64,000 nucleotides of DNA from Flaccisagitta enflata. Its lineage: Eukaryota; Chaetognatha; Sagittoidea; Aphragmophora. A model generated the notes under the pieces. That model was not told where the DNA came from. It was given only the letters and a program-made list of their open reading frames with translations, and did not search any database. The DNA is taken from positions 6,386,001 to 6,450,000 of the forward strand of contig OZ231128.1 in NCBI GenBank assembly GCA_965153355.1, given 5' to 3'. The translations under genes and the position numbers were made by a program. Numbering within the stretch: position 1 is the first letter of the stretch; each line of letters begins with the position of its first letter. Below are positions 1 to 10,439 of the stretch, piece after piece.

Positions 1-54
1 CATAAAGTCATTGCATAACATCACGCTGAATAGTCGAGTGTATGACTGGCTAAC

Positions 55-116
55 CTGTATAAATCTGCCATTTTGTGGGGACTTGTGACGGCTAGTTTGA
101 AAGAATCTGGCATCAC
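55..116 (-). CDS. Candidate small exon following the FGPYND-repeat exon
   Basis: On the minus strand a 3' splice site (TTTTGCAG) lies at 117-124 behind a pyrimidine-rich stretch formed by the CT strand of the neighbouring GA microsatellite. The frame entering in phase 0 reads VMPDSFKLAVTSPHKMADLY, which fits the phase in which the upstream exon would leave at its CGG/GTAAAA donor. A weak donor (CAG/GTTAGC) ends the exon at 55. If it is not used, the frame runs on to a TGA at about 31-33, making this a terminal exon. No family is recognised. The call rests on splice signals and frame only and is tentative. Confidence 0.3.
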
Positions 117-159
117 CTGCAAAATGATAAATAAGGCGAAAGACAAAGTTGAGATAGAA

Positions 160-165
<6 letters not shown>

Positions 166-233
<68 letters not shown>

Positions 234-262
234 AGAAAAAGAGAGAGAAAGAGAGAGAGAGA
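166..262. repeat. GA/CT microsatellite in intron
   Basis: This is a nearly pure (GA)n tract with AAAG interruptions at its downstream end. On the transcribed minus strand it is a CT tract just upstream of the candidate exon at 55-116, so it may serve as an extended polypyrimidine tract. Confidence 0.95.
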
Positions 263-306
263 ATGAATGGCAATTCTAAACATTGATTGCTATGCCAATG
301 TTTTAC

Positions 307-1711
307 CCGATAACATTCGCCTGGCACAAATCTTCCTACGGTTTGCGCCATCAAGTCCTCCGATCCTTTCCGAACATTCGCCGACAAACTCCGCGCCATT
401 TTCTCGCTCCGACTCCAAGCGGCGTCTTTCAACGAAGGATGATGCTCTTGACGGAAAGATCGAGCGAGCAACGCCCACTTGTCGACGACGGCGGCGTGGA
501 TCATCCAAGGCCAGTTCAAGATGTGAGTCACGGCTTTTGATAGACGTTCACGGGGTACTAAATGGACGGACTCACCCACGCCGTGATGGCAGAGGCCTTC
601 ATCGTAATTTCCATCGTTGTCGTTGCCGTTTTGTTCTTCGATTTGTTCTTTGGTTTGTTCTTCGATTTCTTTGTGACCGTTTCCGCAATTTCCTGAGCCG
701 TCGTTTTTGCGGTTTCGATGACTGATTTGAGCCAGCATTCCCCATTTGTCCGCCGCCGTCGTTTGGAGGATCGAGAACGTGTAAGACATCTTCGAGATGT
801 GATTTGCGTTTGGAGCCGAGATATTTTGTCGCGCGGACGTCGTTCCTGCGACATCGTCGTTGACGTCGTCGTTGTCGTCATCGTCATTCCCGTAAGGACC
901 GAAGACAGTTGTGGGTCCATCGTCGACGAGGCTTCCGTCATGATTACGCCACGGACCAAACACATTTCGACTTTCACTATCACTGACGCCGTTGTTGTGA
1001 TCATTGTATGGACCAAAAACTGTGTGGGATCTATCACTTTTGTTGTGATCATTGTATGGACCAAAAACTGTGTGGGAGCTATCACTTTTGTTGTGATCAT
1101 TGTATGGACCAAAAACTGTGTGGGAGCTATCATTTTTGTGGTGATCATTGTATGGACCAAAAAGTATGTGGGATCGATCACTTTTGTTGTGATCGTTGTA
1201 TGAACCAAAAACTACATGAGATCTATCACTTTTGTTGTGATCGTTGTATGGACCAAAAACTGTGTGGGATCTATCACCTTCGTTCTGATCATTATATGGG
1301 CCAAAAACAGTGTGGGATCTATCAGTGTCATCTTTGTTGTGATCATCATATAGACCAAAAACTGTGTGGGATCTTTTACTCTTGTTGTGATCATTGTATG
1401 GACCAAAAACTGTGTGAGATTGATCACTTTCGAGGTTATCGTTGTATGGACCAAAAACTGTTTGGGATCTATCACCTTCATTCTGATCTTCGTATGGACC
1501 AAAAACGGCTTGGCTTTTGTCGCGGTTGACATTGTTGCTTTTAGCGGCGACATTCATAATGCTACTTCGATCGCTTCCGCAGTTGACATTGTCGTTGTTG
1601 TTGTCGTTGTCGTTGGAATCTTCTTTTTCAAAGGAAGTAATGATGAAGGAAGACGAAGCAGGTTTTCCGTGGACGACTTTTCTCGCTGCGTAACTCCAAG
1701 TGCTGGCGCCT
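307..1711 (-). CDS. Large exon of an unrecognised protein with 16-residue FGPYND repeats
   Basis: The minus-strand frame is open from about 1770 to the window edge. It encodes an N-terminal stretch containing GASTWSYAARKVV, then an Asn/Asp-rich segment, then 13 tandem repeats (about 890-1515) with consensus FGPYNDHNKSDRSHTV. The repeats match a 48-bp DNA repeat whose units differ at several codons. After the repeats comes a non-repetitive C-terminal half in which DKWGMLAQ and DKWALLAR appear to be two copies of one motif, with a Glu/Gln-rich linker (IEEQTKEQIEEQ) between them. A plausible 3' splice site lies at 1712-1713 and a donor (CGG/GTAAAA) at 306. Entry phase 2 would match exon F at 6318-6586, but the sequence is not armadillo-like, so a link to the catenin gene is unproven. 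The coding call is good; the borders and function are uncertain. Confidence 0.6.
890..1515. repeat. 48-bp coding tandem repeat (FGPYND units)
   Basis: Thirteen units, mostly 48 bp, with some 51-54-bp variants. All keep the minus-strand reading frame. Substitutions vary between units while the F-G-x-Y core is kept, which suggests the repeat is translated. Confidence 0.85.
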
Positions 1712-1764
1712 CTCAGTGAAAAACCCGTCTTCAAACCTCTCGTCGTTGCGGCACTATTTAGGGC

Positions 1765-2014
1765 GTGTTTCTAGTAACGGCGACAAACGCGATTGTTCTC
1801 GTTGAACGCGTTCACAGTGTTAACACATTTATGGATTTTAACTGTCTCACGAAGGGGTGAGCGAAGTGAAAGAGTGAGCCTGTGGATGGAGCGAGGGAGC
1901 AAAAAGAGTGTAACGAAGCAGAGCGCTGTGAAGCGAGTGAGCAATGTGAGCGAAAGAAGGTAGGGAGCGACCAAATGGCCCGTTAAAAACACGATTGACT
2001 GCGACTAGAAACAC
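1765..2014. mobile_element. MITE-like element with short terminal inverted repeats
   Basis: The left end GTGTTTCTAGT and right end ACTAGAAACAC are exact inverted copies 250 bp apart, with partial similarity further in (ACGCGATTG against CACGATTGACTG). The interior has no coding signal. It lies just upstream of the FGPYND exon. No clear target duplication was seen. Confidence 0.5.
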
Positions 2015-2034
2015 GACCTCATTGCCGGGATCCC

Positions 2035-2330
2035 CCTTCCGGCACCGCAGCTCATTTTCCCGACAGCCTTGACAGTGCCATTCATCTTTCTCGTGTATCT
2101 CTCCGCGGTGCCACTCATGCTCGGCGATTCCTTCGCGGTGCCATTCAACGTCGCGAAACCCCTTCCAAAGACGCCCGGCTGACATCCAAGAACGCCCGGC
2201 CGACGATATGCGTCCTTGGACAAGGCATCGCCTTTAAGAATTCCTGTTCTTGCGTGCAGATTGCCGACGGCCACGTTTAAAAGCTGCCAGGATTTTGACG
2301 ACCTCATTTGCATCATTGGTTGGGTCATTT
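2035..2330 (-). other. GC-richer block with degenerate 30-33-bp repeats, possibly coding
   Basis: About four degenerate units centred on GAATGGCACCGCG occur between 2035 and 2150. On the minus strand one frame reads EWHREGIAEHEWHRGEIHE. Upstream of these, another frame contains ANEVVKILAAFKRGRR but stops soon after. No splice signals tie these together. This could be a decayed exon or a minisatellite. Confidence 0.25.
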
Positions 2331-2655
2331 TTTGGGCTCTTTTGTTTTGATAACTTCTTTATGCTCGCAACAAATAAGCAAAACAAAAAAAAATGTTTTC
2401 AAAATAAAAAAAATTGAATTGGAGGATCGAGATCGTTGACTAATAATGACTTGACTAAATGACCTTTCCCCTGTAAGCTGCTTTCAGACGCAAGAAATGA
2501 ACGAGAACCCATGTTGGCCGATACGTTTGACTTGGATTTCAGCTCTCAGGTCCCTGTAATTCCATAACCTATCTATACGATTTTACAAAGATGATAGGTA
2601 AATAGTAAAGCTTCATACTTTGTAAGTTGAAAATGAATTCCAGGTTGCGCGCGTG
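2331..2655. other. AT-rich stretch without recognisable feature
   Basis: No open frame, element end or tandem array was seen here. Confidence 0.4.
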
Positions 2656-2759
2656 CAATGCTGTTCATCTCCGTTTATTCGCCTGAGATGCTGCAGTTAA
2701 GCTGAAGCAATGCTGTTCATCTCCGTTTATTTGCCTGGGATGCTGCAGTAAAGCTAAAG
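2656..2759. repeat. Two-copy 52-bp tandem duplication
   Basis: Two adjacent copies begin CAATGCTGTTCATCTCCG, at 2656 and 2708, and differ at a few positions. Confidence 0.85.
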
Positions 2760-2879
2760 CACTACTATCCAACTAAAGCAAAAACTAGAATGTGGACAAG
2801 AGCCCCAGGCAGGCGTGCTTTTTATGGAGTAGCGGGTAGCGCCGCCACTCGGAATGGTATGGGCGCCTCTCGGAAGATC

Positions 2880-2940
2880 GAAAAAGAAAAAGAAAAAGAA
2901 AAAGAAAAAGAAAAAGAAAAAGAGAAAGAAGAAGAAAAAA
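2880..2940. repeat. (AAAAAG)n hexanucleotide tract
   Basis: Seven to eight AAAAAG units. On the minus strand this is a pyrimidine tract ending GATCTTCCGAG, followed by a short GC-rich segment (2795-2869) that could be a small exon. No frame there is convincing. Confidence 0.85.
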
Positions 2941-3644
2941 AGATAGTGAAGAAGATAGAGAAAACAGTCGAGAACAAGGTTCATAGCATCTACTTCCATC
3001 CCGTTTCAGTTGCTCAGTCTTTGACTCTTTACTCCCTTCAGCTTCTATTACATTTGAAAATCCTCTTTACTTTCATATTTACCCAACACCATGCACCAAT
3101 TGTTTCCGGGCGGGATAGATCCCCCGCCATCTAAAAATGCCCCCAGAAGGTAATCCGGAAGGTTTCTGACGTTTACTGAGCAGGAGGGAAGAAAACGTTC
3201 ATTGGAGGTGAACTTTGTATTTGTAAATTTGACTAAAATTGAGACTCAGAATAATCTTCATCAACGTTCTTTAATGTGATGCAACCAAAAAAATCTTAAC
3301 AATCAAGGATTTTTATTCGGTAACTTAGAAATGCAACACACAACAAAGTTGGGTGTTGATGAATCTTAGACGACGTTACATTGTAATAAATACTGAAAGA
3401 AGTCTTTCTACTGCAATATGCAAATCAGCTCCTCATATCGCTTTTGAGATATGGAGTAGGGTGGTCCGGAATTGGGTCAAATTTCATATATTGATATACT
3501 TGAGCCTAGAGTTTACCTATACGCTTTTTTATACGCCACCTCTACCGGAAGTGGCAAATGACACGCAAAAACGTATTTGGCGCCAAAATGCGTTTCCGGT
3601 TTGAGTTTTTCAGATGGAGGAGGAGGAGGAAGAGGAGGAGGAGG

Positions 3645-3645
3645 A

Positions 3646-3733
<88 letters not shown>

Positions 3734-3770
3734 ACACACACACACACACACAGAGACACAGAGACACAGA
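3645..3770. repeat. Compound GA/CA microsatellite
   Basis: (GA)n runs to about 3730, then (CA)n and CAGA units to about 3770. Confidence 0.95.
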
Positions 3771-3774
3771 CAAT

Positions 3775-4370
3775 TCAACAAGAATAACAAGAAAGCCTTT
3801 GGTAATATTTCTATGTTCCCATGAACATCAATTCCCAAAGCGACATGGTGAAGCTGCAAATAAACTACAGGAGGATATTTCTGGAAAGATATTAAGATGA
3901 CAGGTCATATCTTTTTAAAAGTCATCTAATTATATGAGAGCAAGGGCATAGATGCAGAAGCCATGCAGAAGCCATGGTTTTTTGATCAAAGCATTAATGA
4001 AAAAACCTCTCTCAAAAAAAATGAAAAAACACTGAAGTAACTTAATGCAGACTGACTGACACAGCCCAGGTAATTAAAAAAAACGCGTTTTTACGATTTT
4101 TTTTTCAGTAGGCAATAATTGTTATTACTGGCGTAATTACATTCACACAATGAAAAATGCAATAATAGATTAAAATGAAAATCCAAATGTGATGAAAACC
4201 ACCATATTTGGTTTTAAAGAAATATTTGTTTTGTAGTTTCTCATTGGTTTTTCGTTACGCATAAGTAAATGGTGTCTTATTCAGCCCGAACTTAAAAAAC
4301 ATGAGAAAAGGTACTTGGAATTCATGACGATTAATAGGTTAAAGGAACAAGTGGCAAATGATTCATTAGA
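3775..4370. other. Non-coding AT-rich stretch
   Basis: No convincing open frame, splice pair or element end was seen. Confidence 0.4.
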
Positions 4371-4680
<310 letters not shown>

Positions 4681-4889
4681 ACAGATATGCCAAAAGAAAA
4701 AAAAAGAATTCTAGGCCAGGTGGAAGGGCGAGAGCCAGCTACAAGAAACATCGATTGATTAGGGTTGTAATGAAACAGATTAAAACAATGGTCACGTGAA
4801 TTTGCGCGGCCGAGAGTCGATTACCGACAAAAAAGAACCATCGGTTGATTTCTTCGATCTTTGAATTACCGCCTCGCAAATTCCGGTGA

Positions 4890-4992
<103 letters not shown>

Positions 4993-5096
4993 TATTGAGT
5001 AAAATGTTGATTGTCTCTAATTATTTCAACATTACTGATTTGGTTTGTCACCGCCTCTTGTCATACTGACTAAAAATCAATGTATTCACCTTCACA

Positions 5097-5340
5097 TTTT
5101 TAGTCGCGTGCTACGCGACTCTAGAAGCCACTTAGTCGGTCGGTCGGTCTGTCCGTCCGTAACAAAGTCGTTTTTAAGGCTTTTTATAGCGTTTTTTACG
5201 GCTCTGAATGGCAGAGGAGAAACTAGGAGGAGTAAAAATTCTTTTAAAAAGTGCTTTTGAGAAGAAAAAAAATTGTCTGCTGTCTGCCCGACATTTTTTG
5301 GAAGCGCCGACGCACGCGACTTAGATCTAATGACCTTGTT
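5097..5340 (-). mobile_element. Family A element (Helentron/pearl-like)
   Basis: In this orientation the element starts TTTTTAGTCGCGTG, has a terminal hairpin (CGCGTGCTACGCG), then a (GTCY)n block at about 5138-5160 and ends GACCTTGTT. The closest relative in the window is the copy at 39246-39493. Confidence 0.7.
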
Positions 5341-5648
5341 TACACATTACATAGAAAGTTAGTTATGTGTTATATCAGTTAGATGCTAGCATCTAGAGAA
5401 ACTTCTTTCATATGAAAACTTAGAGTTTTAGTGGGGAAACTTTAAAAAACGTCAAAATGCGTATATCAAGTTAGAAACTCCTCTTATACGCACTCTTGTA
5501 TGCAGATACTGCAGAATATACTTCTGTTATATGCCACTAGGTGAATTGGTCAAATACTCCAAACTCTACTTGAGCCCTTTGCACATATGTCCAATAAAAG
5601 AAGGATTTCTCACAAGCTGGGGTGTGAAATCAAACAAGAAACCTTGTC

Positions 5649-5710
5649 GGCAAAACTATAGGGTTGCTATGGGGATTTTTTTATTGCCATAGGAAGCCTA
5701 TAGTTTTGCC
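5649..5710. other. Strong hairpin with 24-bp stem
   Basis: GGCAAAACTATAGG begins at 5649, and its inverted partner CCTATAGTTTTGCC ends at 5710. The stems extend over 24 bp with two mismatches around an A/T-rich loop of about 14 nt. It could be the remnant of a foldback MITE or a structured RNA. No flanking duplication was identified. Confidence 0.6.
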
Positions 5711-6085
5711 GCCATGGTTTAATCTTCAAATTCAGACCTCTGCTTGTAGGAAAACCTTCTATTTTGGTACATTTATGCAAAAAACTTGAGTATATCATTT
5801 TTTGAAATTTGACCCTATTTCGTGACCACCCTAATATGGAGGGACCATGGTCATCTTGTCACTCAGGGTATGGCAAATGCACCTTTGTTTGGGCATATTC
5901 TTGTCAGTTCGCGGTTTGAAACAACTGGGTTTCATTTTTAAGAACCGTTACAATTAGTCCAATAGCCATAGAAAACTCATATTCGATATTCCACCGCTCA
6001 CGGTAACTAGCCTTTATGACAAGAATATGATAGCCAAGACGGAATATTCAAAGGGAAAATTAAAGCTACTCGGAAGGAAAGAAGA

Positions 6086-6260
6086 ACAAGGCCGGATACA
6101 CGGCCATCAGTTGCGGACGGATGGGCAGGGGCGGAAATTCGCGTTTTCCCACTTTTCGACTCGATGGTTACGGACGGACGGACGGACGGACGGACGGACG
6201 GACGGACGGACGGACGGACGGACAAAGCCTCTTATAGAGTTGCGTGTCCGCAACTAAAAA
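6086..6260 (+). mobile_element. Family A element
   Basis: It begins ACAAGGCCGGATACACGGC, carries (GACG)n at about 6171-6222, then GACAAAGCC, and ends with hairpin AGTTGCG-TGTC-CGCAACT followed by AAAAA. It lies about 60 bp from the donor of exon F. Confidence 0.85.
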
Positions 6261-6317
6261 GCACGCCTGGCCCCAGGAGCTCTCACCTACTGGCTACCAC
6301 GCATCCCCTACTCTCAC

Positions 6318-6586
6318 CTGCATTCGTTCTTGAGGTCCTCATTCTTGTACATGAGATGCTGCAGATAGGCTGCCGCATTGGCCTGCACTCTCGGTTGTCG
6401 GTCATCTTTCAAGTAGTCGATGACCTCTTCCAGAGTCGGATCTCGATACAAATCGCTTCCATCATCATCGTCGTCATCAACGGCGTTGTTGTTGTTGTTG
6501 CTGTTGTTGATTGGAAGGCCGTTGACGTTGTTGTTTGTTGGCGTAGAAGGGGGTTCTGCGGTGGAAGCCATACTGCGATCGTCAGC
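6318..6586 (-). CDS. Catenin gene exon F: start of the armadillo domain (delta/p120-catenin family)
   Basis: The 3' splice site CATCTCAG ends at 6587 and the donor CAG/GTGAGA follows 6318, giving 269 bp, phase 0 in and phase 2 out. The peptide begins ADDRSMASTAEPPSTPTNNN, has an Asn run and an Asp run, then RDPTLEEVIDYL and QANAAAYLQHLMYKNEDL. RDP.L.EVI.......NAAAYLQHL is the hallmark start of the first armadillo repeat in p120/ARVCF/delta-catenin proteins. These bind the juxtamembrane tail of classic cadherins at adherens junctions. The rest of repeat 1 must lie in a following exon, which I could not find in 1-6317. Which family member this is cannot be told from this fragment. Confidence 0.85.
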
Positions 6587-6826
6587 CTGAGATGAATGGG
6601 CAAAACTGGTAGTATTTGAATTCGGCTCTTTCTTGTTTGCTCTTTTTTAAATCTCCTGTTTCGTGTTTTCTTTTAGTCTTTTGTTTAATCCATCGCTACT
6701 TTGATTCTTTCTTTCTATCAATCATCCATTCTTTCTTTCTCTCATTCATTCATTTTTTATCAATCTATCTATCAATCAATCATTAATTCATTCTTTCTTT
6801 CATTTGTTTGTTCATCTGTATTTTAA

Positions 6827-6940
6827 ACAAGGCCGAAATTCGGTCTATTGATCCGTCCTTTGCGACTGGGCAAGAAACGGACGGACGGACGTACCGACGG
6901 ACAGAGCCTCCTATAGAGATGCGGAGACGCATCTAGAAAA
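6827..6940 (+). mobile_element. Short family A element
   Basis: It begins ACAAGGCCGAAATTCGGTC, itself a small palindrome. It has CGGACGGACGGACG and ends in hairpin AGATGCG-GAGA-CGCATCT, then a long A run. It sits in the intron between exons E and F, about 40 bp downstream of the exon E donor. Confidence 0.8.
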
Positions 6941-6979
6941 AAAAAAAAAAAAAAAGAACAAACAACCATCGATCTTCAC

Positions 6980-7230
6980 CTGCGTGTTAAGCGACATCGG
7001 GCTCGAGGGATGTCTCGCAATGTTGTTAGGTTCCTCCGCGATTGGGGACACTTGCACCGGAGGCAGCTGTCCGCGTCTATCTTGTCCGTATGGGGCGTAG
7101 TTCTGTCCGTACGGACTGCCTGGTTGTCCGTACAGATTGTTTGGATGTCCGTTGAGTCCGTTGATAGGGAGGGCGGGATGCTCGCTCGTCTCGGAAACGG
7201 CGATTGAAGTGCGATTTGACGCAGTACCAC
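6980..7230 (-). CDS. Catenin gene exon E: low-complexity N-terminal region
   Basis: The 3' splice site TTCTGTAG ends at 7231 and the donor CAG/GTGAAG follows 6980. The length is 251 bp, phase 1 in and phase 0 out, matching exon D before it and exon F after it. The peptide is rich in Gly, Pro, Asn, Tyr and Gln, with YGQ motifs (LYGQPGSPYGQNYAPYGQ), and ends PSSPMSLNTQ. Disordered, Ser/Pro-rich sequence ahead of the armadillo domain is usual in p120-family proteins, where it holds phosphorylation sites. Assignment to the gene rests on phase, strand and neighbourhood. The acceptor region is tandemly triplicated upstream (7221-7520). Confidence 0.65.
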
Positions 7231-7519
7231 CTACAGAAGCAGAAGATGAGAATTGGAAATTAACACATATGAACGAAAACTTTATCACATGATAACACAG
7301 ACAAACACAGACATCCAGATGAAGTGCCACCTTAAGAAGTAGAAGATGAGAAAAGGAAATTTACACATATGAACGAAAACTTTATCACATGATAACACAG
7401 ACAAACACAGACATGCAGATGAAGTGCCACCTGCAAAGCGGAATATGAGAATTTGAAATTAAAACATATGAACAAAAACTTTATCACATGATAACACAGA
7501 CAAACAAAGACCTACAGAT

Positions 7520-7520
<1 letters not shown>
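7221..7520. repeat. Three tandem 100-bp units that repeat the exon E splice acceptor
   Basis: Units begin at 7221, 7321 and 7421 and share TGAGAATTGGAAATT-like and CTTTATCACATGATAACACA segments. Each unit reproduces the acceptor and the first bases of exon E in the form AG/GTGGYAC on the minus strand. Confidence 0.8.
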
Positions 7521-7606
<86 letters not shown>

Positions 7607-7680
7607 GATCTAGAAAACGAGGTGCATAGGGGGAGTCGAAAAACGTAAATCAGTTATCTCACACACACACACACACGCTC
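7515..7680. repeat. CA microsatellite and adjoining repeat fragment
   Basis: (CA)n runs to about 7603. It is followed by AACGAGGTGCATAGGGGG, which resembles the sequence at about 27290, and a second short CA tract. Confidence 0.85.
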
Positions 7681-7834
7681 TCTGCGTCGCCCAATCTCAC
7701 TACTGTTTATCGTTGGAACCCAGCACAAAAACATAACACTTACTTGTTAAAAGAAAACAGTACTCGCGTTTGAGATTACGCTCACTGTATTTCGTGGCGT
7801 ATTTTACCTTTATTTCTCATTATCTGCATAGTAT

Positions 7835-8130
<296 letters not shown>

Positions 8131-8220
8131 TCTTCCTCGCTTCCTCCTTCTATTCCATCTGTCCATACTTCCGTTCTGCGTTTTTCGCTTCCTCTCATTC
8201 TCTTCCTCACTCTCACTCAC

Positions 8221-8356
8221 CCCTTAGGCTTTCCATATCGACATCAGCCCAGCTTTCTGCTGGCGCCAATGGCGCGATTCCATGCTTGACGTAGATGGGA
8301 TAACCGGAAATCGGACCGGAGGTGGGAGCGCCGTAGTTGTTGACGTTGTTGGTAGG
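8221..8356 (-). CDS. Catenin gene exon D: N-terminal region
   Basis: The 3' splice site CCAAAACAG ends at 8357 behind a long CT tract, and a strong donor G/GTGAGT follows 8221. The length is 136 bp, phase 0 in and phase 1 out. The frame reads PTNNVNNYGAPTSGPISGYP and ends in a segment containing SWADVDMESLRG. Phases match exon C upstream (phase 0 out) and exon E downstream (phase 1 in). The end of the giant inverted repeat falls about 100 bp upstream of this exon, so it is not copied in the right arm. No domain is recognised; Pro/Gly/Asn-rich composition agrees with the disordered head of the protein. Confidence 0.6.
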
Positions 8357-8368
8357 CTGTTTTGGGAG

Positions 8369-8371
<3 letters not shown>

Positions 8372-8446
<75 letters not shown>

Positions 8447-8470
8447 AGAGAAAGAGAAAGAGAAAGAGAG
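8372..8470. repeat. GA microsatellite at the outer breakpoint of the left arm
   Basis: (GA)n then (GAAA/GAGA)n. Similarity to the right arm ends inside it, at about 8459 (counterpart about 61422). Confidence 0.95.
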
Positions 8471-8621
8471 AGAGAAACAAAGGAACAATGAAACAAAGGA
8501 ACTAAGAGAGAGACAAAGAAGGAAATAAAGAGAGAAAGAAACAAGTAACGCGGGGTTACAATTTTGTCGCGGACGGGTGGGGAGGGGCGTCCAACCCCCC
8601 ATCCACGACTCACGCCCCCCC

Positions 8622-9185
8622 AGCAAAAGCGTTAGATGGTCAGCGGTACCCGTGCCCTGCCCTAGAAGGTTGTGCTAGAAGTTGAAGGGAAGCAGGGCAG
8701 GGCCCTGAATGATGACCTATGCTTGCACACATATGGGAATTTTCCTTCTTCCTTCTGTCCGCCCCCGGCTGAGGCCCAAATTAGTCTCAAACTCCAAATC
8801 CCAGTCTGTGGCCTAACCTACTCAAGGCCAAATCCTAGCCTCAATGCCCAAATCCTAGCCTGGAGGCTCAAATCCCAGCCATGAGACCCAAATCTCATCC
8901 TTGAGGCCAGGATATGAACCTTGAGGCTTAGATTTAGGCCTCACGGCTGGGGTTTGAGCCTAAAGGATGAGACTTGGGCCTCAAGACTGGAATTTGGGTC
9001 TCCAGGCTAGAATTTGGGCCTTGAGGCTAGGATTTGGGCCTTTCGGAAAGGATTTAGGCCACGGGACTGGGATTTGGGTCTCGGGACTAGAATTTGGGCC
9101 TCAAAGCTGGGGGGGGCGTGTATGGACGTAGAAGGAGAAGATTGTGAAAGCATAGGTCATTGACCCCTTCGGCACCCTTTCCGCG
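8622..9185. mobile_element. Family B element with 20-21-bp minisatellite core
   Basis: The conserved end GCAAAAGCGTTAGATGGTCA is followed by CAGCGGTACCCGTGCCCTGC. The core is a degenerate array of units like GGCCCAAATCCYAGCCTSRA (about 8760-9110), and the other end reads CATAGGTCATTGACCCCTTC. The right-arm copy is 60700-61260. Confidence 0.75.
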
Positions 9186-9597
9186 TTTATATGATTTTAG
9201 GTAATAGAATCATTGATGGCTTAAAACTTGGTTTTTTTTTGTAAAAAAATGATAAAGGTTAAATCATATTAAAACATTTGATTTATTTCCAGAGTTTGAC
9301 GCTCATGTAGAGGATAAAACATAAGCGTCAGAATACAGAATGAACTAAAAAAGGTAGCTTTTAGACTTCCAGGAAAATGGCGCAAAAATGCTCTTACATA
9401 AGCCTCATATTTGATTGAAACAAATTGGGGCAATTCAATGATCCAAGACCTGAAATAAGCATCCAATTATTAGTAAAGTATATAAGAAAGTGCAAAAAAG
9501 ATTTTCTATCAGTTTTTATCAATGAAAACAATGAACAAATATTTCCATTTTTGTGGCATCAATGCCCAAAAGTGAATCTGTTACCTAATCCTGATCA
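9186..9597. other. AT-rich spacer, no gene seen
   Basis: The sequence is matched in the right arm at about 60300-60690 with about 93-95% identity. It shows no splice-compatible open frame. Confidence 0.4.
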
Positions 9598-9763
9598 GGG
9601 TGTCGGGGCCGCTGCCCAAAAAGTACAGTCCCTTCCGAGCAAACCCAGCTAAAACTGGAGGATTAATTTTTGGTACTTTGATTCCATTTCCCTAATTTCA
9701 TTTTTAGTATATAATCTAATAAAAGAATACTGAATTCCTTGAACATATTTGGCTGTTAAAAAA

Positions 9764-9965
9764 ACAAGGACAACCCTTTACAGTCGCGTGCGGCTGTTGA
9801 GACTGTTAGACCAAAAGACTAAAAGACCAAAAGACTAAGAGACTAAATGTAAATTGACTTAAATTGACTTTGAATAACTTAAAATGACTTAGAATGGCGT
9901 AAAACGTTGAAAAAAAGCTAAGCGTTACGGACGGACGGACGGACCGACCGACAGCCTTACTTGCT
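9764..9965 (+). mobile_element. Divergent family A element
   Basis: It begins ACAAGGACAACCC, has CAGTCGCGTGCGGC, a core of GACTAAA and TGACTTAAAAT units and (GACG/GACC)n at 9920-9951. The 3' hairpin is not recognisable. A family B fragment (GGGGCCGCTGCCCAAAAAG) lies just upstream at 9605-9623. The right-arm counterpart is about 59930-60122. Confidence 0.6.
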
Positions 9966-10108
9966 CTTTTTCCCTTTTTGAATGCAAATTTTGTAAAAAA
10001 ATATCCATATCATTATACAATCTTCCTCCAGTTTCTGCCGGGTACTGTATCTAAAACGCTTGTTTTCCCACTTTTCGAGTCGTGCTCACGGTCATTGATA
10101 GTTTTTCA

Positions 10109-10218
10109 ACCTGCGGTGCGTATCATTTAAACCCGCGGTGCGTATCATTCAAACCTGCGGTGCGTATCATTCAAACCCGCGGTGCGTATCATTCAAACCT
10201 GCGGTGCGTATCTTCGGC
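10109..10218. repeat. 22-bp minisatellite, 5 units
   Basis: Unit GCGGTGCGTATCATTCAAACC, with T/C variants. The right-arm copy at 59684-59775 is essentially identical. Confidence 0.9.
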
Positions 10219-10439
10219 CAGGAATGATCGCATTTGTGTTTTCCGGCTGTCCCAAGTTATTGTTATAACCGTTTGGCGAATCTGGAACAAGGAAATATGC
10301 AAAATGACATTTTTCAATTTTCTTTTCCTCAAAAATTTTCCATCATCGAATCTCGTCAACAGACAGACAGACAGATAGACAGATTGACAGACAGACTGAT
10401 TGACAGACTGACTAACTGATCGACAGACTGACAGTGACA

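Noticed and set aside
2754-2999. Short coding exon with FFFFF leader
   Set aside because: The leader is the CTTTTT repeat. The following 75 bp are GC-rich but end in stops in all frames without a clear donor.
5880-6000. Missing second armadillo exon
   Set aside because: Scanning 1-6317 on the minus strand for an LGGIP..V.LL-type continuation in phase 2 found nothing convincing.
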